Assembly: GCF_947497285.1 (NCBI RefSeq)
Contig: NZ_CANMFT010000007.1
Span: forward strand, 62,001-126,000
Source of the DNA: an uncultured Aliiroseovarius sp.
Lineage (GTDB): Bacteria > Pseudomonadota > Alphaproteobacteria > Rhodobacterales > Rhodobacteraceae
Length of the DNA stretch: 64,000 nucleotides
Direction: 5' to 3'
In this document: in pieces, positions 20,982 through 30,357 of the stretch
Numbering within the stretch: position 1 is the first letter of the stretch
Layout: each line of letters starts with the position of its first letter
Translations under genes and position numbers: made by a program
Notes under the pieces: model-generated
Seen by the model: the letters and a program-made list of their open reading frames with translations, nothing else
What the model was told of the DNA's origin: nothing
Database searches by the model: none

Positions 20982-23417
20982 TCATCCACGTATCCGGACG
21001 AAATCCGGATCGTAAGGCGAGTCTTCTATCACTTCGGCCCCGACCAAATCACCACATAGGTCCAGAAGCATGGTGCTGCCTGGCCCTGCGAGCGCCGGAT
21101 CGACGAAGGCATAGGCGAGGTTCAGATTGACCCGGTGACCCCAATCGCCCGCCGTCACGGTGCCAATCACAGCATTTCCCTGCATCAACGAAGCACCGCT
21201 ATGGGCGGGCGCATGTGTGGCGTCGATCTTGAGCGTCACCAGCTTTCTGCGCGGACCCTGTTCGCGACGCTTCAGCAGCGCCTGTTTGCCAATGAAGTCG
21301 CCCTTGTTGGGCTTCACGAAGCGGTCGAGTGACGTTTCAAACGGGTCGAACTCGGTGATTAGATCGGACTTCCAGTGCAGGAAACCTTTCTCCATCCGCA
21401 TCGAGTCGACCGCGCGCGCGCCGAAAAGCGTCAGCCCATACGCTTCGCCAGCCTTGCGCAGTGCCAGATAGGCAGCATAGAGCGAGGCATTCGGCACATG
21501 AATTTCGTATGCCAATTCTCCTGAAAAGCTGACGCCGAGCACAGTCGCCGGGGCGAAACCGATGAAACATTCGCGCACGCTGAGCCATGGAAAAGCCTCA
21601 CGCGACCAGTCTCCGCGTGAACAGGCTGACAGAACGTCACGCGCCTTGGGGCCCGCCAGAACGAGGATCGTTTGATCATTTGTCAGGCTGCGGATCGTGA
21701 CGTCTTCGCCGTGTTCCAGATGCATTTGCAGCCAATCCATATCGTGGACTTCACTTGCCGCCGCCGAGCCATACCAGACGCGCTCTGCCCCCCGGTCGCT
21801 GGCGGGCAGATTGGCCACCGTGGCCTCGGCCTTGACCATTCCGTGATGGTTCAGCAGATAGCCCAGCCCGACGCGGCCCTCGCGTCTGGTCACGGTGCCG
21901 CAGAACATCCGGTCAAGAAACCTGTGCCGGTCCGCCCCGGTGATTTCGAAGCGATTGAAGCCGTTGACCTCGCACAAGCCAACGTTTTCCTGCACGTTTT
22001 TGACTTCGGCAGCGATCACGTCAAAGGTCTCGTCGAAGTTGAAGCTGAGTGTCGGGTGAAACTCGGGATTGGGTTTGATGTAGTCGACGCGCTCCCATCC
22101 GTTTACGACGGTGAACGCCGCGCCTTCGGCGGCAAAGACGGGTGTCAGCGGGGTGGTCTTGGCCGGGCGGCCTGCCGGGCGATGCTCGTGAGGAAAGTGA
22201 AACCGAAACTCGTTTTGGTAATCTTCAATCGCTTTCAGCGCCGTCAGTTCGACATTGGTGTGCCCTGTAAAGCGGCGCGGGTCGATACACCACGTGTCAT
22301 AACACGCCTCGCCATGGACAATTTGCTGGGCCAAAAGCCACCCGTGTCCACCGCCTTCGCCAAGTCCTGCGCGCAGGCCGATGATGCAAAACGCATTGCG
22401 TTTGCCCGGTATCGGCCCGACCAATGGCGCGCCGTCAATCGTGTAGGTGATCGGACCATTCACAACCGTATGGATGCCCACCTCCATCAACGCGGGCATC
22501 CGTTCAAACGCGCCTTCCAGAACGTCCGTTACGCGGTCCAGATCATCCGGGCAAAGCGCATTGACGAATTTCGGATCAATCCCGTCCATGCCCCATGTCT
22601 TGCAGTCTTGTTCGTAAAAACCGACCAGCAATCCGTTCTTTTCCTGCCGACAGTAATAATCCGAGATCGGGCAGCGCAGAAGGGGCATTCGGTGGTCAGC
22701 CTCTTTGATCGCGGGGATCTCCTCGGTTAGAAAATACTGATGCTCCATCGATGCGACGGGGTGATGAACCCCCATCATCGCGCCCACCTCATTGACCCGA
22801 TAGCCACCGGCATTCACCACGATGTCGCAGTCAATGTCACCGTGTTCGGTGTGCACCGTCCAAGTGTCGTCCTTGTGCTGCGTCAACCCGGTGACGGGCG
22901 TATTGCGATAAACCTCAGCCCCGGCCTTGCGCGCCCGCCGCGCAAGCGATTGGCACAATTGCGCCGGATCAATGTCGCCGTCCAGTGGGTCCCACAGCCC
23001 CCCAATCAAATTGTCCGTGGAAATCAACGGATGACGACGCGCGCATTCTGCGGCGTCGATCACCTCGAAATGCACGTCCATCCCGCGCGCCATTGACGCA
23101 AAATGGCGATAGCCCTGCATCTGTTCTTCGGTGTTGGCCAGCCGGATGCCGCCATCGCCGTGGTGGTAATTTATGGGATAGTCAGGATCTTCCGCGAGCT
23201 CTTTATACAGGTTGATCGAATGGGACTTCAGCCCGACCATCGTCTGGTTCGCCCCGAAGTTCGTAACCTGCGCGGCAGAATGCCAGGTGGTGCCAGATGT
23301 CAGTTCGTTGCGTTCCACGAGCACAACATCGCTCCAGCCTTCCTGGGTCAGGTGATAAAGCGTCGAGCAACCGGCGATGCCGCCTCCGATGACCACAACC
23401 TTGGTGCGCGATTTCAT
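20982..23417 (-). CDS. FAD-dependent oxidoreductase with C-terminal GcvT domain (dimethylglycine/sarcosine dehydrogenase-like)
   Basis: VVVIGGGIAGCSTLYHLTQEGWSDVVLVERNELTSGTTWHSAAQV; GcvT-type C-terminus MRMEKGFLHWKSDLITEFDPFETSLDRFV. Confidence 0.93.
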   Translation of the reverse strand: MKSRTKVVVIGGGIAGCSTLYHLTQEGWSDVVLVERNELTSGTTWHSAAQVTNFGANQTMVGLKSHSINLYKELAEDPDYPINYHHGDGGIRLANTEEQMQGYRHFASMARGMDVHFEVIDAAECARRHPLISTDNLIGGLWDPLDGDIDPAQLCQSLARRARKAGAEVYRNTPVTGLTQHKDDTWTVHTEHGDIDCDIVVNAGGYRVNEVGAMMGVHHPVASMEHQYFLTEEIPAIKEADHRMPLLRCPISDYYCRQEKNGLLVGFYEQDCKTWGMDGIDPKFVNALCPDDLDRVTDVLEGAFERMPALMEVGIHTVVNGPITYTIDGAPLVGPIPGKRNAFCIIGLRAGLGEGGGHGWLLAQQIVHGEACYDTWCIDPRRFTGHTNVELTALKAIEDYQNEFRFHFPHEHRPAGRPAKTTPLTPVFAAEGAAFTVVNGWERVDYIKPNPEFHPTLSFNFDETFDVIAAEVKNVQENVGLCEVNGFNRFEITGADRHRFLDRMFCGTVTRREGRVGLGYLLNHHGMVKAEATVANLPASDRGAERVWYGSAAASEVHDMDWLQMHLEHGEDVTIRSLTNDQTILVLAGPKARDVLSACSRGDWSREAFPWLSVRECFIGFAPATVLGVSFSGELAYEIHVPNASLYAAYLALRKAGEAYGLTLFGARAVDSMRMEKGFLHWKSDLITEFDPFETSLDRFVKPNKGDFIGKQALLKRREQGPRRKLVTLKIDATHAPAHSGASLMQGNAVIGTVTAGDWGHRVNLNLAYAFVDPALAGPGSTMLLDLCGDLVGAEVIEDSPYDPDFVRIRG

Positions 23418-23544
23418 AGAGCGTGCCTCCAACAAGCAACTCCAATGATAGGGTCGCGCCTTGCCTTAGATCGCAACGCTACAGACAGTTATCAGAGAAA
23501 ATAAAATATTACTTATCAATATCTCATAATAGCGCGCGGCGGCG

Positions 23545-24519
23545 TTATGAGATGAGCTTGAAGCTGTCCGCAAGCCATGGATAGCTCTTATGAATGGGCG
23601 CGATCGCGTGCGTGCTCATCAGGGTCCGCACCTTGTCGTCAACGAGCTCAAACAACGATTGAGAGCAGTCAGGTGTTTTCATGAGCGCCAAAGTCCGACC
23701 AAAACCTTTGCTTGGAAAGCGGTGCATTCGCAGTTTCGGGTGAAACCGCTTGGCACGTGAAAACAGAAGCGGGGTTGAAATGGTCCAACCAGCCCCAGCC
23801 GCCACCATCGCCATCAGTGTCTGGTTGTTGCTGCATTCAAACTTTGGCGGTGAAGAAACGCCCAAGCGCCTGAGCTGTGATTCAATCTGGCGTGCGATGA
23901 TCAGGTCGCTGGAGAACCGTAAGAAGGGCAGCTTCGTTTGGCCTTCGAAAATGTCGGATATTGATTGCTCGATGTCCAACGGAAGGACCAAGACATAGGG
24001 ATCTTGCAGCAGCTGGCGTTCTTGCAGGTCGCGAAACTGCTCGGTCGGGTTGCTCGCGATACCAAGGTCCAGTTGACGATTGCGCATCATTTCAATGAGC
24101 GTATGGCTGGAAGCCGTGTGGTAGAGAAAATCGCAATGCGGCATGCTCTCGAGTAAATAGGCGGCCAGTTCGGGAATAATATCGCTATCGAAGTCTTCTA
24201 CCGTGCCCAACCTCAGGTAACTTGCCCCGGATATGCTGCTGGTCGATGCCTCCGCCGCGGCTTTGCGAATTGCGTATAAGGCATCATCAATGTTCCGCAG
24301 AAAAATCTGACCTTTCTGTGTAAGCACCATGGGTCTTCGGGAATGATTGAACAGCTCAACCCCCAAATGGTCTTCGAGACTTCTGAGATGGTGGGAAACG
24401 GTGCTGACCGTCAGACCGGCCTCTTTGGCGGCAGTCTGCAGAGACCCCTTTTGCGCACATATCTGGAACAGTTCCAGCCACTTAAGACTCAGTTCTTTGC
24501 GAACGTTTTTTTGTGGCAT
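23545..24519 (-). CDS. LysR-family transcriptional regulator
   Basis: N-terminal HTH LQTAAKEAGLTVSTVSHHLRSLEDHLGVELFNHSRRPMVLTQKG. Confidence 0.92.
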   Translation of the reverse strand: MPQKNVRKELSLKWLELFQICAQKGSLQTAAKEAGLTVSTVSHHLRSLEDHLGVELFNHSRRPMVLTQKGQIFLRNIDDALYAIRKAAAEASTSSISGASYLRLGTVEDFDSDIIPELAAYLLESMPHCDFLYHTASSHTLIEMMRNRQLDLGIASNPTEQFRDLQERQLLQDPYVLVLPLDIEQSISDIFEGQTKLPFLRFSSDLIIARQIESQLRRLGVSSPPKFECSNNQTLMAMVAAGAGWTISTPLLFSRAKRFHPKLRMHRFPSKGFGRTLALMKTPDCSQSLFELVDDKVRTLMSTHAIAPIHKSYPWLADSFKLIS

Positions 24520-24850
24520 GTCGGTGGTTCCAATGTCTTTGGAAGAGCCGTATTAATAGCGCTACGTGAGAATATTAGTATCAAGAATTCGAAATTGAAA
24601 GATTTGCGTCTATCGTTACGGGAATATGTGGAAGCCTTCGGCCCGTGGCGCATTTAGTTCGTGATCGCACTGTGATGAAAGGACGCCACGATAGGCCGAG
24701 ATATGGTATTAATTCAAACATGGCCTGAAGGTTGCACAAGAGTGGTGGCTCTTTCGGGCACCCAGCATACTGACGATGCTGGAAACTTTTGATAAATCGA
24801 CCAAACCGCCAGCAAGGTGGAACGGTCACCAAATCCACAGGGAGAAAACT

Positions 24851-25855
24851 ATGAAAGCAAAGATCAGAAACAACATCGTTGCGGCGTTGTCAGCCAGTGT
24901 TGCAGTGCTAAGCGCAGCGCAAGCTTCGGCGGAAGAAATTACGGTCGCGTATTTCCTCGAATGGCCGATGCCGTTTGAATATGCAAAGCAAATGGGCACC
25001 TATGAAGAAGCGCTGGGCGTCGACATCAATTGGGTCAGCTTTGAAAGCGGTGTAAAAATGTCGGCTGCGATGGCGTCCGGCGACGTTCATCTATCAGTCA
25101 GCCAAGGCGTGCCGCCGTTCGTTGTGGCAACGTCCGCCGGTCAGGATCTGCAGATCCTTGATGTGGCCGTGTCCTATGCCGACAACGACAACTGCGTTGT
25201 GCGGTCCGAGCTTGAGATCGACAAATCCAACGCCGGGGAACTTGCGGGCAAAAAGGTCGCCGTTCCGCTTGGCACGGCAGCGCATTATGGGTTCCTCAAG
25301 CAAATGAGCCATTTTGGCGTTGATGTTGCAAGCATGGACGTGGTCGACATGGATCCCCCCGATGGTGCCGCCGCGATCGCGCAGGGTGCTGTCGATATGT
25401 TCTGCGGTTGGGGCGGCTCACTGCGCCGTGCGCTGGAACATGGCAACGTGCTCATCACCGGCGCAGAGAAGACCGAACTTGGTATTCTTGTGTTTGATGT
25501 GACCTCGGGCCCGGCTGATTGGGTGGCCGAGAACGGCGACATGGTTACCAAGTTCCTTGCGGTGACAGCTGACGCGAACGCGATGTGGGCTGATCCAGCC
25601 AACCATGCCGAAATGCTGCCGCTGATCGCCAAGGATGCTGGCATGGACGAAGCAGCGACCATGGAAACCATGGCGACCTTCAGCTTCCCGACAGTTGAAG
25701 AGCAACTGAGCGCCACTTGGCTTGGTGGCAGTGCGCAGGAGTTCATGAAAGGCGTCGCTGACGTTTTTGTTGAAGCCGGGTCGATTGATAGTGCGCTTGA
25801 TACGTACGAGAACGCGGTGAATACGGGGCCGCTGGCCGCTGTCGGCGGCATGTAA
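24851..25855 (+). CDS. taurine-type ABC transporter substrate-binding protein
   Basis: Signal peptide; EEITVAYFLEWPMPFEYAKQMGTYEEALGVDINWVSFESGVKMSAAMASGDVHLSVSQG. Confidence 0.85.
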   Translation: MKAKIRNNIVAALSASVAVLSAAQASAEEITVAYFLEWPMPFEYAKQMGTYEEALGVDINWVSFESGVKMSAAMASGDVHLSVSQGVPPFVVATSAGQDLQILDVAVSYADNDNCVVRSELEIDKSNAGELAGKKVAVPLGTAAHYGFLKQMSHFGVDVASMDVVDMDPPDGAAAIAQGAVDMFCGWGGSLRRALEHGNVLITGAEKTELGILVFDVTSGPADWVAENGDMVTKFLAVTADANAMWADPANHAEMLPLIAKDAGMDEAATMETMATFSFPTVEEQLSATWLGGSAQEFMKGVADVFVEAGSIDSALDTYENAVNTGPLAAVGGM

Positions 25856-25869
25856 GCGAGCCTACCCTC

Positions 25870-25906
25870 GATGGCGCAAGATTGTTTTTTCTTGCGCCAT
25901 CTTTTT
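25870..25906 (+). terminator. strong intrinsic terminator between substrate-binding-protein and ATPase genes
   Basis: Perfect 12-bp stem GATGGCGCAAGA / TCTTGCGCCATC, 8-nt loop, then TTTTT. Confidence 0.88.
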
Positions 25907-25929
25907 CTGCGAGCAGCTCCGGAGACCCC

Positions 25930-26736
25930 ATGTCCACGCTTTCAATTGAAAATATTTCCATGCGGTTTGACCTTCCGAACGGCACCCACGTACAGGCGCT
26001 TAAAGACGTTTCGTTGGAACTAAATACCGGCGAACTGCTGAGTGTTTTGGGTCCATCCGGTTGTGGCAAGACAACGCTGTTGAACATCGTCGCCGGTTTT
26101 CTTGCGCCGACCGAGGGTCAGATTATCCTGAATGGGCACACTGTTACCGGCCCAGACGCCGAGCGTGGCATGGTGTTCCAGCAAGGTGCGTTGTTCGAAT
26201 GGATGGATGTCCGCGAAAATGTCAGCTTCGGTCCCCGTATGAAGGGCCAGAACGAGGCGCAATGGGGCGCACATGTGGACCACTTGCTTGATGTCACTGG
26301 TTTAGGCGACTTCAAGGACAAGGCGATCTACGAACTGTCCGGTGGTATGCAACAGCGTGTGGCTTTGGCCCGCTGTCTTGCCAATGACCCGGATGTGATT
26401 TTGATGGACGAGCCGCTTGGCGCGCTCGACGCGTTGACGCGCGAAAAGATGCAGGGGCTTGTTCTGAAGCTGTGGAAAGAGACCGGCAAGACCATCATCC
26501 TGATCACCCACTCGGTCGAAGAGGCGATCCTTTTAGGCGAGCGTCTATTGGTGATGGCACCGCGTCCGGGGCGAATTCACAAGGAATACAATTTGCCATT
26601 CGCTGACATGGGTGTTGGCGCGGATCTGCGCGAGGTAAAGCAGGCCGAAGGCTATGCCGAAACCCGCGAAGAAATCCTCGAAATGATCTGGGACATGGAA
26701 GAAGAAATCATGGGACGTTCGGAGGACACAAAATGA
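25930..26736 (+). CDS. nitrate/sulfonate/taurine-type ABC transporter ATP-binding protein
   Basis: GPSGCGKTTLLNIVAGF, LSGGMQQRVALARCLANDPDVILMDEPLGALDALTRE. Confidence 0.93.
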   Translation: MSTLSIENISMRFDLPNGTHVQALKDVSLELNTGELLSVLGPSGCGKTTLLNIVAGFLAPTEGQIILNGHTVTGPDAERGMVFQQGALFEWMDVRENVSFGPRMKGQNEAQWGAHVDHLLDVTGLGDFKDKAIYELSGGMQQRVALARCLANDPDVILMDEPLGALDALTREKMQGLVLKLWKETGKTIILITHSVEEAILLGERLLVMAPRPGRIHKEYNLPFADMGVGADLREVKQAEGYAETREEILEMIWDMEEEIMGRSEDTK

Positions 26737-28007
26737 TTGGTTTGCTCATCCTCGCCGTTTATGTCGCGATCTTTTTCGTTTCGTTTCTGGTGGTCAGGTT
26801 CCTTGTGCGACGGACGACGCAAGACTACACGTCATTGAAAACAGTGACGTTTGGTGACGAAAGCGCTGTGACGTCCAACCGCGTTGCCTCAATTGTCTCC
26901 GTGGTGACGATCTTCCTGATCTGGGGGTCCTTCACTGGTTCCAATTGGGTGCCAGGTTTTCTTCACGCGCCCGGGCCTTTTGTAGGCGAGACATCCTTCA
27001 CCTACACGCTTGAGACCGAAGACGGCACACGCGACGATGCGACAGTCCATGTCCGTGTTTTCGATTTTGGTGAAACAGCGCAGAAATTCGACGTTGATGA
27101 AGGCGATGGTATCGCGAAGGACGATGCTGTTGCGATGAGTGCCTCGCGCTCGACGACGATCTTGTTTGACAAGAACGACGAGGTCAAACGAAGTGACGGC
27201 GCACGCGTCGTGGCAATTGATGGCGTGGAATTCAACGGAAGTCGCAGGGTTAAATCGCCGGCTGGCAGCTTCTCTCTGACTGACAAGGGCGCCATCAGCT
27301 TTGCGCCGCCGCGCGGATTGCAAATGGAACCGATTTGGCTACCACCGCCTGAAGCAGTGGTGAGCCGTGCAGTCGAGATTTCCAATGAAGGTTACCGCGA
27401 TAGCACGCTTTGGAAGCACTTGGGCTATTCCCTGTTTCGCGTGATCCTTGGTTTCTTCTTTGGCGCACTTTTGGGGATCCCGCTGGGCTATGCGATGGGT
27501 TTGTCGGACTGGTTCCGCGGCTGGTTCGAGCCGATCGTCGAATTCATGCGCCCGGTGCCACCGCTGGCCCTGATCCCACTGGTGATCATCTGGTTCGGCA
27601 TCGGTGAAACCGGGAAGATCATCCTGTTGTTCCTTGCCTCGCTCTGGATCATGGCGATCGCGGCGCGGGCGGGCGTCTCTGGCGTGAATATCTCGAAGGT
27701 TCATGCAGCCTATTCGTTGGGCGCAAGCAAATTTCAGATCATGCGCTATGTCATAATGCCCAACTCTCTGCCCGAGATATTCACGGGCGCGCGGGTGGCA
27801 ATGGGTGTCTGTTGGGGCACTGTTGTCGCCGCCGAACTTGTCGCCGCGTCCGAGGGAGCGGGCATGATGATCATGGTCGCGTCGAAGTTCCAGCTGACCG
27901 ATATCGTGCTCATGGGGATCATCCTGATTGGCGTCATCGGCTTTGCCATCGATATCTTGATGAGCAAAGCCGAAAATCTTCTGGTGCCGTGGAAGGGTCG
28001 AAGCTAG
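26733..28007 (+). CDS. taurine/sulfonate-type ABC permease with extra N-terminal TM and inserted soluble domain
   Basis: C-terminal canonical permease (LFRVILGFFFGALLGIPLGYAMG...VMPNSLPEIFTGARVAMGVCWGTVVAAELVAASEGAG) preceded by about 200 aa including a soluble insert. Confidence 0.9.
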   Translation: MIGLLILAVYVAIFFVSFLVVRFLVRRTTQDYTSLKTVTFGDESAVTSNRVASIVSVVTIFLIWGSFTGSNWVPGFLHAPGPFVGETSFTYTLETEDGTRDDATVHVRVFDFGETAQKFDVDEGDGIAKDDAVAMSASRSTTILFDKNDEVKRSDGARVVAIDGVEFNGSRRVKSPAGSFSLTDKGAISFAPPRGLQMEPIWLPPPEAVVSRAVEISNEGYRDSTLWKHLGYSLFRVILGFFFGALLGIPLGYAMGLSDWFRGWFEPIVEFMRPVPPLALIPLVIIWFGIGETGKIILLFLASLWIMAIAARAGVSGVNISKVHAAYSLGASKFQIMRYVIMPNSLPEIFTGARVAMGVCWGTVVAAELVAASEGAGMMIMVASKFQLTDIVLMGIILIGVIGFAIDILMSKAENLLVPWKGRS

Positions 28008-28144
28008 CTGCAGTCAGTTGGGCGACCAAGGCTGGTTTCGTTGCTTCAGCCGACGGTCACCACATGTATTCGCTCCCGTGGCAACCTGGCAGCCGCCGCG
28101 CGGTTGATCGTGAAGCGCTCGAATGACCGCTTCACGGTTTTCAC

Positions 28145-28540
28145 TCAGGCCGCTGCCGTTGCCTCAATTTCGAACAGCAGTCCGGGGATTGCGAGGCGCG
28201 TGACACCCAGAAGCGTCATGGGCGGGGCGACCTGATGCGGTCCAAAGCGCATCCCCATCACGTCAAAATTCTTCAACGCTTCATCCACATCCGTTGCATA
28301 GACGCCAAGCTTTGTCACATCGCTCAAATCGAAGCCGGCCTGTTCGAGAACAGCCTCCAAATTGTCCAGTGCCAGACTGATCTGGGCACGCATATCGCCC
28401 GGATGCTGCGGATGGCCTTGGTCGTCCACGGCGGTCTGACCAGCACAGACAACCCGTCGCGTAGCACCTTCGATTATTTCAGCCTGATTGTAGCCCAGCT
28501 TCAACGACCAGTCCCAGGGGTTCACAGCAGTACGTTTCAT
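28145..28540 (-). CDS. RidA family protein
   Basis: YNQAEIIEGATRRVVCAGQTAVDDQGHPQHPGDMRAQISLALDNLEAVLEQAG...LTLLGVTRLAIPGLLFEIEATA-like end. Confidence 0.88.
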   Translation of the reverse strand: MKRTAVNPWDWSLKLGYNQAEIIEGATRRVVCAGQTAVDDQGHPQHPGDMRAQISLALDNLEAVLEQAGFDLSDVTKLGVYATDVDEALKNFDVMGMRFGPHQVAPPMTLLGVTRLAIPGLLFEIEATAAA

Positions 28541-28628
28541 CGCATGATTCTCCTTGTTTGATGTTTCTGAAGTCGGTCTAGAACTAAAAGGTGCCAAAAT
28601 ATGTCACCATTTATGCTATGATCCAGCC

Positions 28629-29348
28629 ATGAACATTCGACTCAGACATGACGCCATCGTGCGTAGCCTTCGCCGCAACGGAACGACGACAGTTGATGAC
28701 CTTGCCGATGAGGTTCGTGCGTCACGCCGCACCGTCCTTCGTGACATCAGTGCGTTGCGCGACGCGGGCTTTGTCATTCATTCTGATGTCGGGCGGGGTG
28801 GTGGCCTGCAGCTTGATCCACAATCCATGCAAACCACGGCCAGGCTTTCGGTCCCCGAGGTGTTTGCCCTTCTGATCAGTGTCGCGGCGATGCGGGCTGC
28901 TGGCAATCTGCCTTTCTCGGATCTGGCCGACGCTGGCCTCGCCAAGATCGAGAAAGCACTCCCCGGCGACAAAGTCCGCGACCTGCGCGCTTTTCTTGAC
29001 TGTCTGCATATCGGAAAGCTCTCTCCGCTTCAGGACCTGTCAGAAATGGGCAGTATGGACCCCCAACTTTTACCTGTGTTCGAGACCACATTCCTGAACC
29101 GCCAATTCATCCGCTTCGACTACCGTGACGCAAAAGATCGCAAGACCAAGCGAGAGGTCGAGCCGCAAGCAATGCTCATCCTACCGCCGCTTTGGTATCT
29201 GGTTGCTTGGGATCCAACGCGAGCGGCCTTTCGGCACTTTCGGATGGATCGGATCAGCAACCCAGCCGCCGCCGAAGGCACAAGCTTTCGTCGTCGCCAT
29301 GTTCCGTTCGACGAAGATGTATGCCCCTATAGCCAGCTGGCACACTGA
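28629..29348 (+). CDS. HTH_11/WYL-domain transcriptional regulator, divergent from RidA
   Basis: VRSLRRNGTTTVDDLADEVRASRRTVLRDISALRDAGFVIHSDVGRGGG; WYL-like region FIRFDYRDAKDRKTKREVEPQAMLILPPLWYLVAWD. Confidence 0.88.
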   Translation: MNIRLRHDAIVRSLRRNGTTTVDDLADEVRASRRTVLRDISALRDAGFVIHSDVGRGGGLQLDPQSMQTTARLSVPEVFALLISVAAMRAAGNLPFSDLADAGLAKIEKALPGDKVRDLRAFLDCLHIGKLSPLQDLSEMGSMDPQLLPVFETTFLNRQFIRFDYRDAKDRKTKREVEPQAMLILPPLWYLVAWDPTRAAFRHFRMDRISNPAAAEGTSFRRRHVPFDEDVCPYSQLAH

Positions 29349-30088
29349 GATTGCCAAAACAGTCATCCAGTCATGCTGCGGCATCAGTCTGTCTGGGCTC
29401 GTTCCCGTCCGCGTTCGCTTCGTGGCTGATCAGATCATACGAAGCTGCCTAAGGGTCAACAGGATGAGATTGGACCAGATCTTTGACGCAAAGGTCAAAT
29501 TCATCTGACGTTCTACAAAGAGTGTGGAACGTCGCGAACTTTTGACTCAATGCGACGGATTTTCTGAATCAAATCAGCGACCCACGTCATTCAATTCTAA
29601 GCCAAACGTCGAGCAATTCTGACCCAAAATTGAGAAGCGGCCATTCGCAAAGGTTGCGGCGAAGGTCCGGAACGAGTCCATTGCCCCCTCTTATGGCGAT
29701 GGCGCAGCGTTGAATGGCGCGCCCGCAGAGTGTGCCGCTACGATTGTTATGCAACCGAGATAGGGCTGGGTCTAAGGCTGACTTAAGACCTGCGCTGTTC
29801 AGAAGAAAGCGTTCCCAGATATGAGACTGCATTGATTTCGACGGAACACATTTACGTAATCTGAGTGACCTGCCCCCTCGGGCAACCCAATTAGACAGGG
29901 CCGTGTCCTCGGCTGCGCCTGCGGGCCGCACCACCCCTGTCGAATTGCATTGCCTCGCCCCCACCCGCATTCGCCACGTGGCAGATCAGCAAGAACAGGC
30001 GCCTACGGCGTCTGTCCTGCAAATCAGCGCTGATTTTCCGAAAGGGAGGTCAGATCAACGCAACAGGCCACACGGGCGAAAACGGGAA

Positions 30089-30128
30089 TTGGGTCACGTT
30101 ATGACACTTGGGTCAGGTTCGTATGACA
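30089..30128. repeat. imperfect tandem repeat next to tRNA 3' end
   Basis: TTGGGTCACGTTATGACA followed by TTGGGTCAGGTTCGTATGACA. Confidence 0.55.
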
Positions 30129-30144
30129 TTCAACAAAGAGGAAA

Positions 30145-30221
30145 TGGCGCTCTGGGGAGGATTCGAACCCCCGACCCCCTGATTCGTAGTCAGGTACTCT
30201 ATCCAGCTGAGCTACCAGAGC
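30145..30221 (-). tRNA. tRNA-Arg (anticodon ACG), CCA encoded
   Basis: Minus: GCTCTGGTAGCTCAGCTGGATAGAGTACCTGACTACGAATCAGGGGGTCGGGGGTTCGAATCCTCCCCAGAGCG+CCA; full cloverleaf, anticodon loop CTACGAA. Confidence 0.97.
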
Positions 30222-30357
30222 GCGGTAGGCGGGGATTTACCGACCCGGCGCTGGGTTTGCAAGGGCGAAATTGGATAAATCCAGACTCTTTCCTGCGTCA
30301 CCAGCGTTTGTCTGACACCTGCACTTTCGGTATTGCCCCAAGGGCAGCGTCCATTGG

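Noticed and set aside
21672-22730. 352-aa plus-strand ORF opposite the DMGDH-like gene
   Set aside because: Antisense shadow; the opposite frame has clear catalytic motifs.
24762-24782. CCAGCAT-N7-ATGCTGG inverted repeat upstream of the taurine-type SBP gene as a riboswitch or LysR site
   Set aside because: Short, no T-N11-A core and no recognised riboswitch architecture; too weak to call.
29587-29970. 127-aa minus-strand ORF in the gap before tRNA-Arg
   Set aside because: No RBS, no coherent domain, composition typical of random GC-rich frame; treated as non-coding or degenerate sequence.
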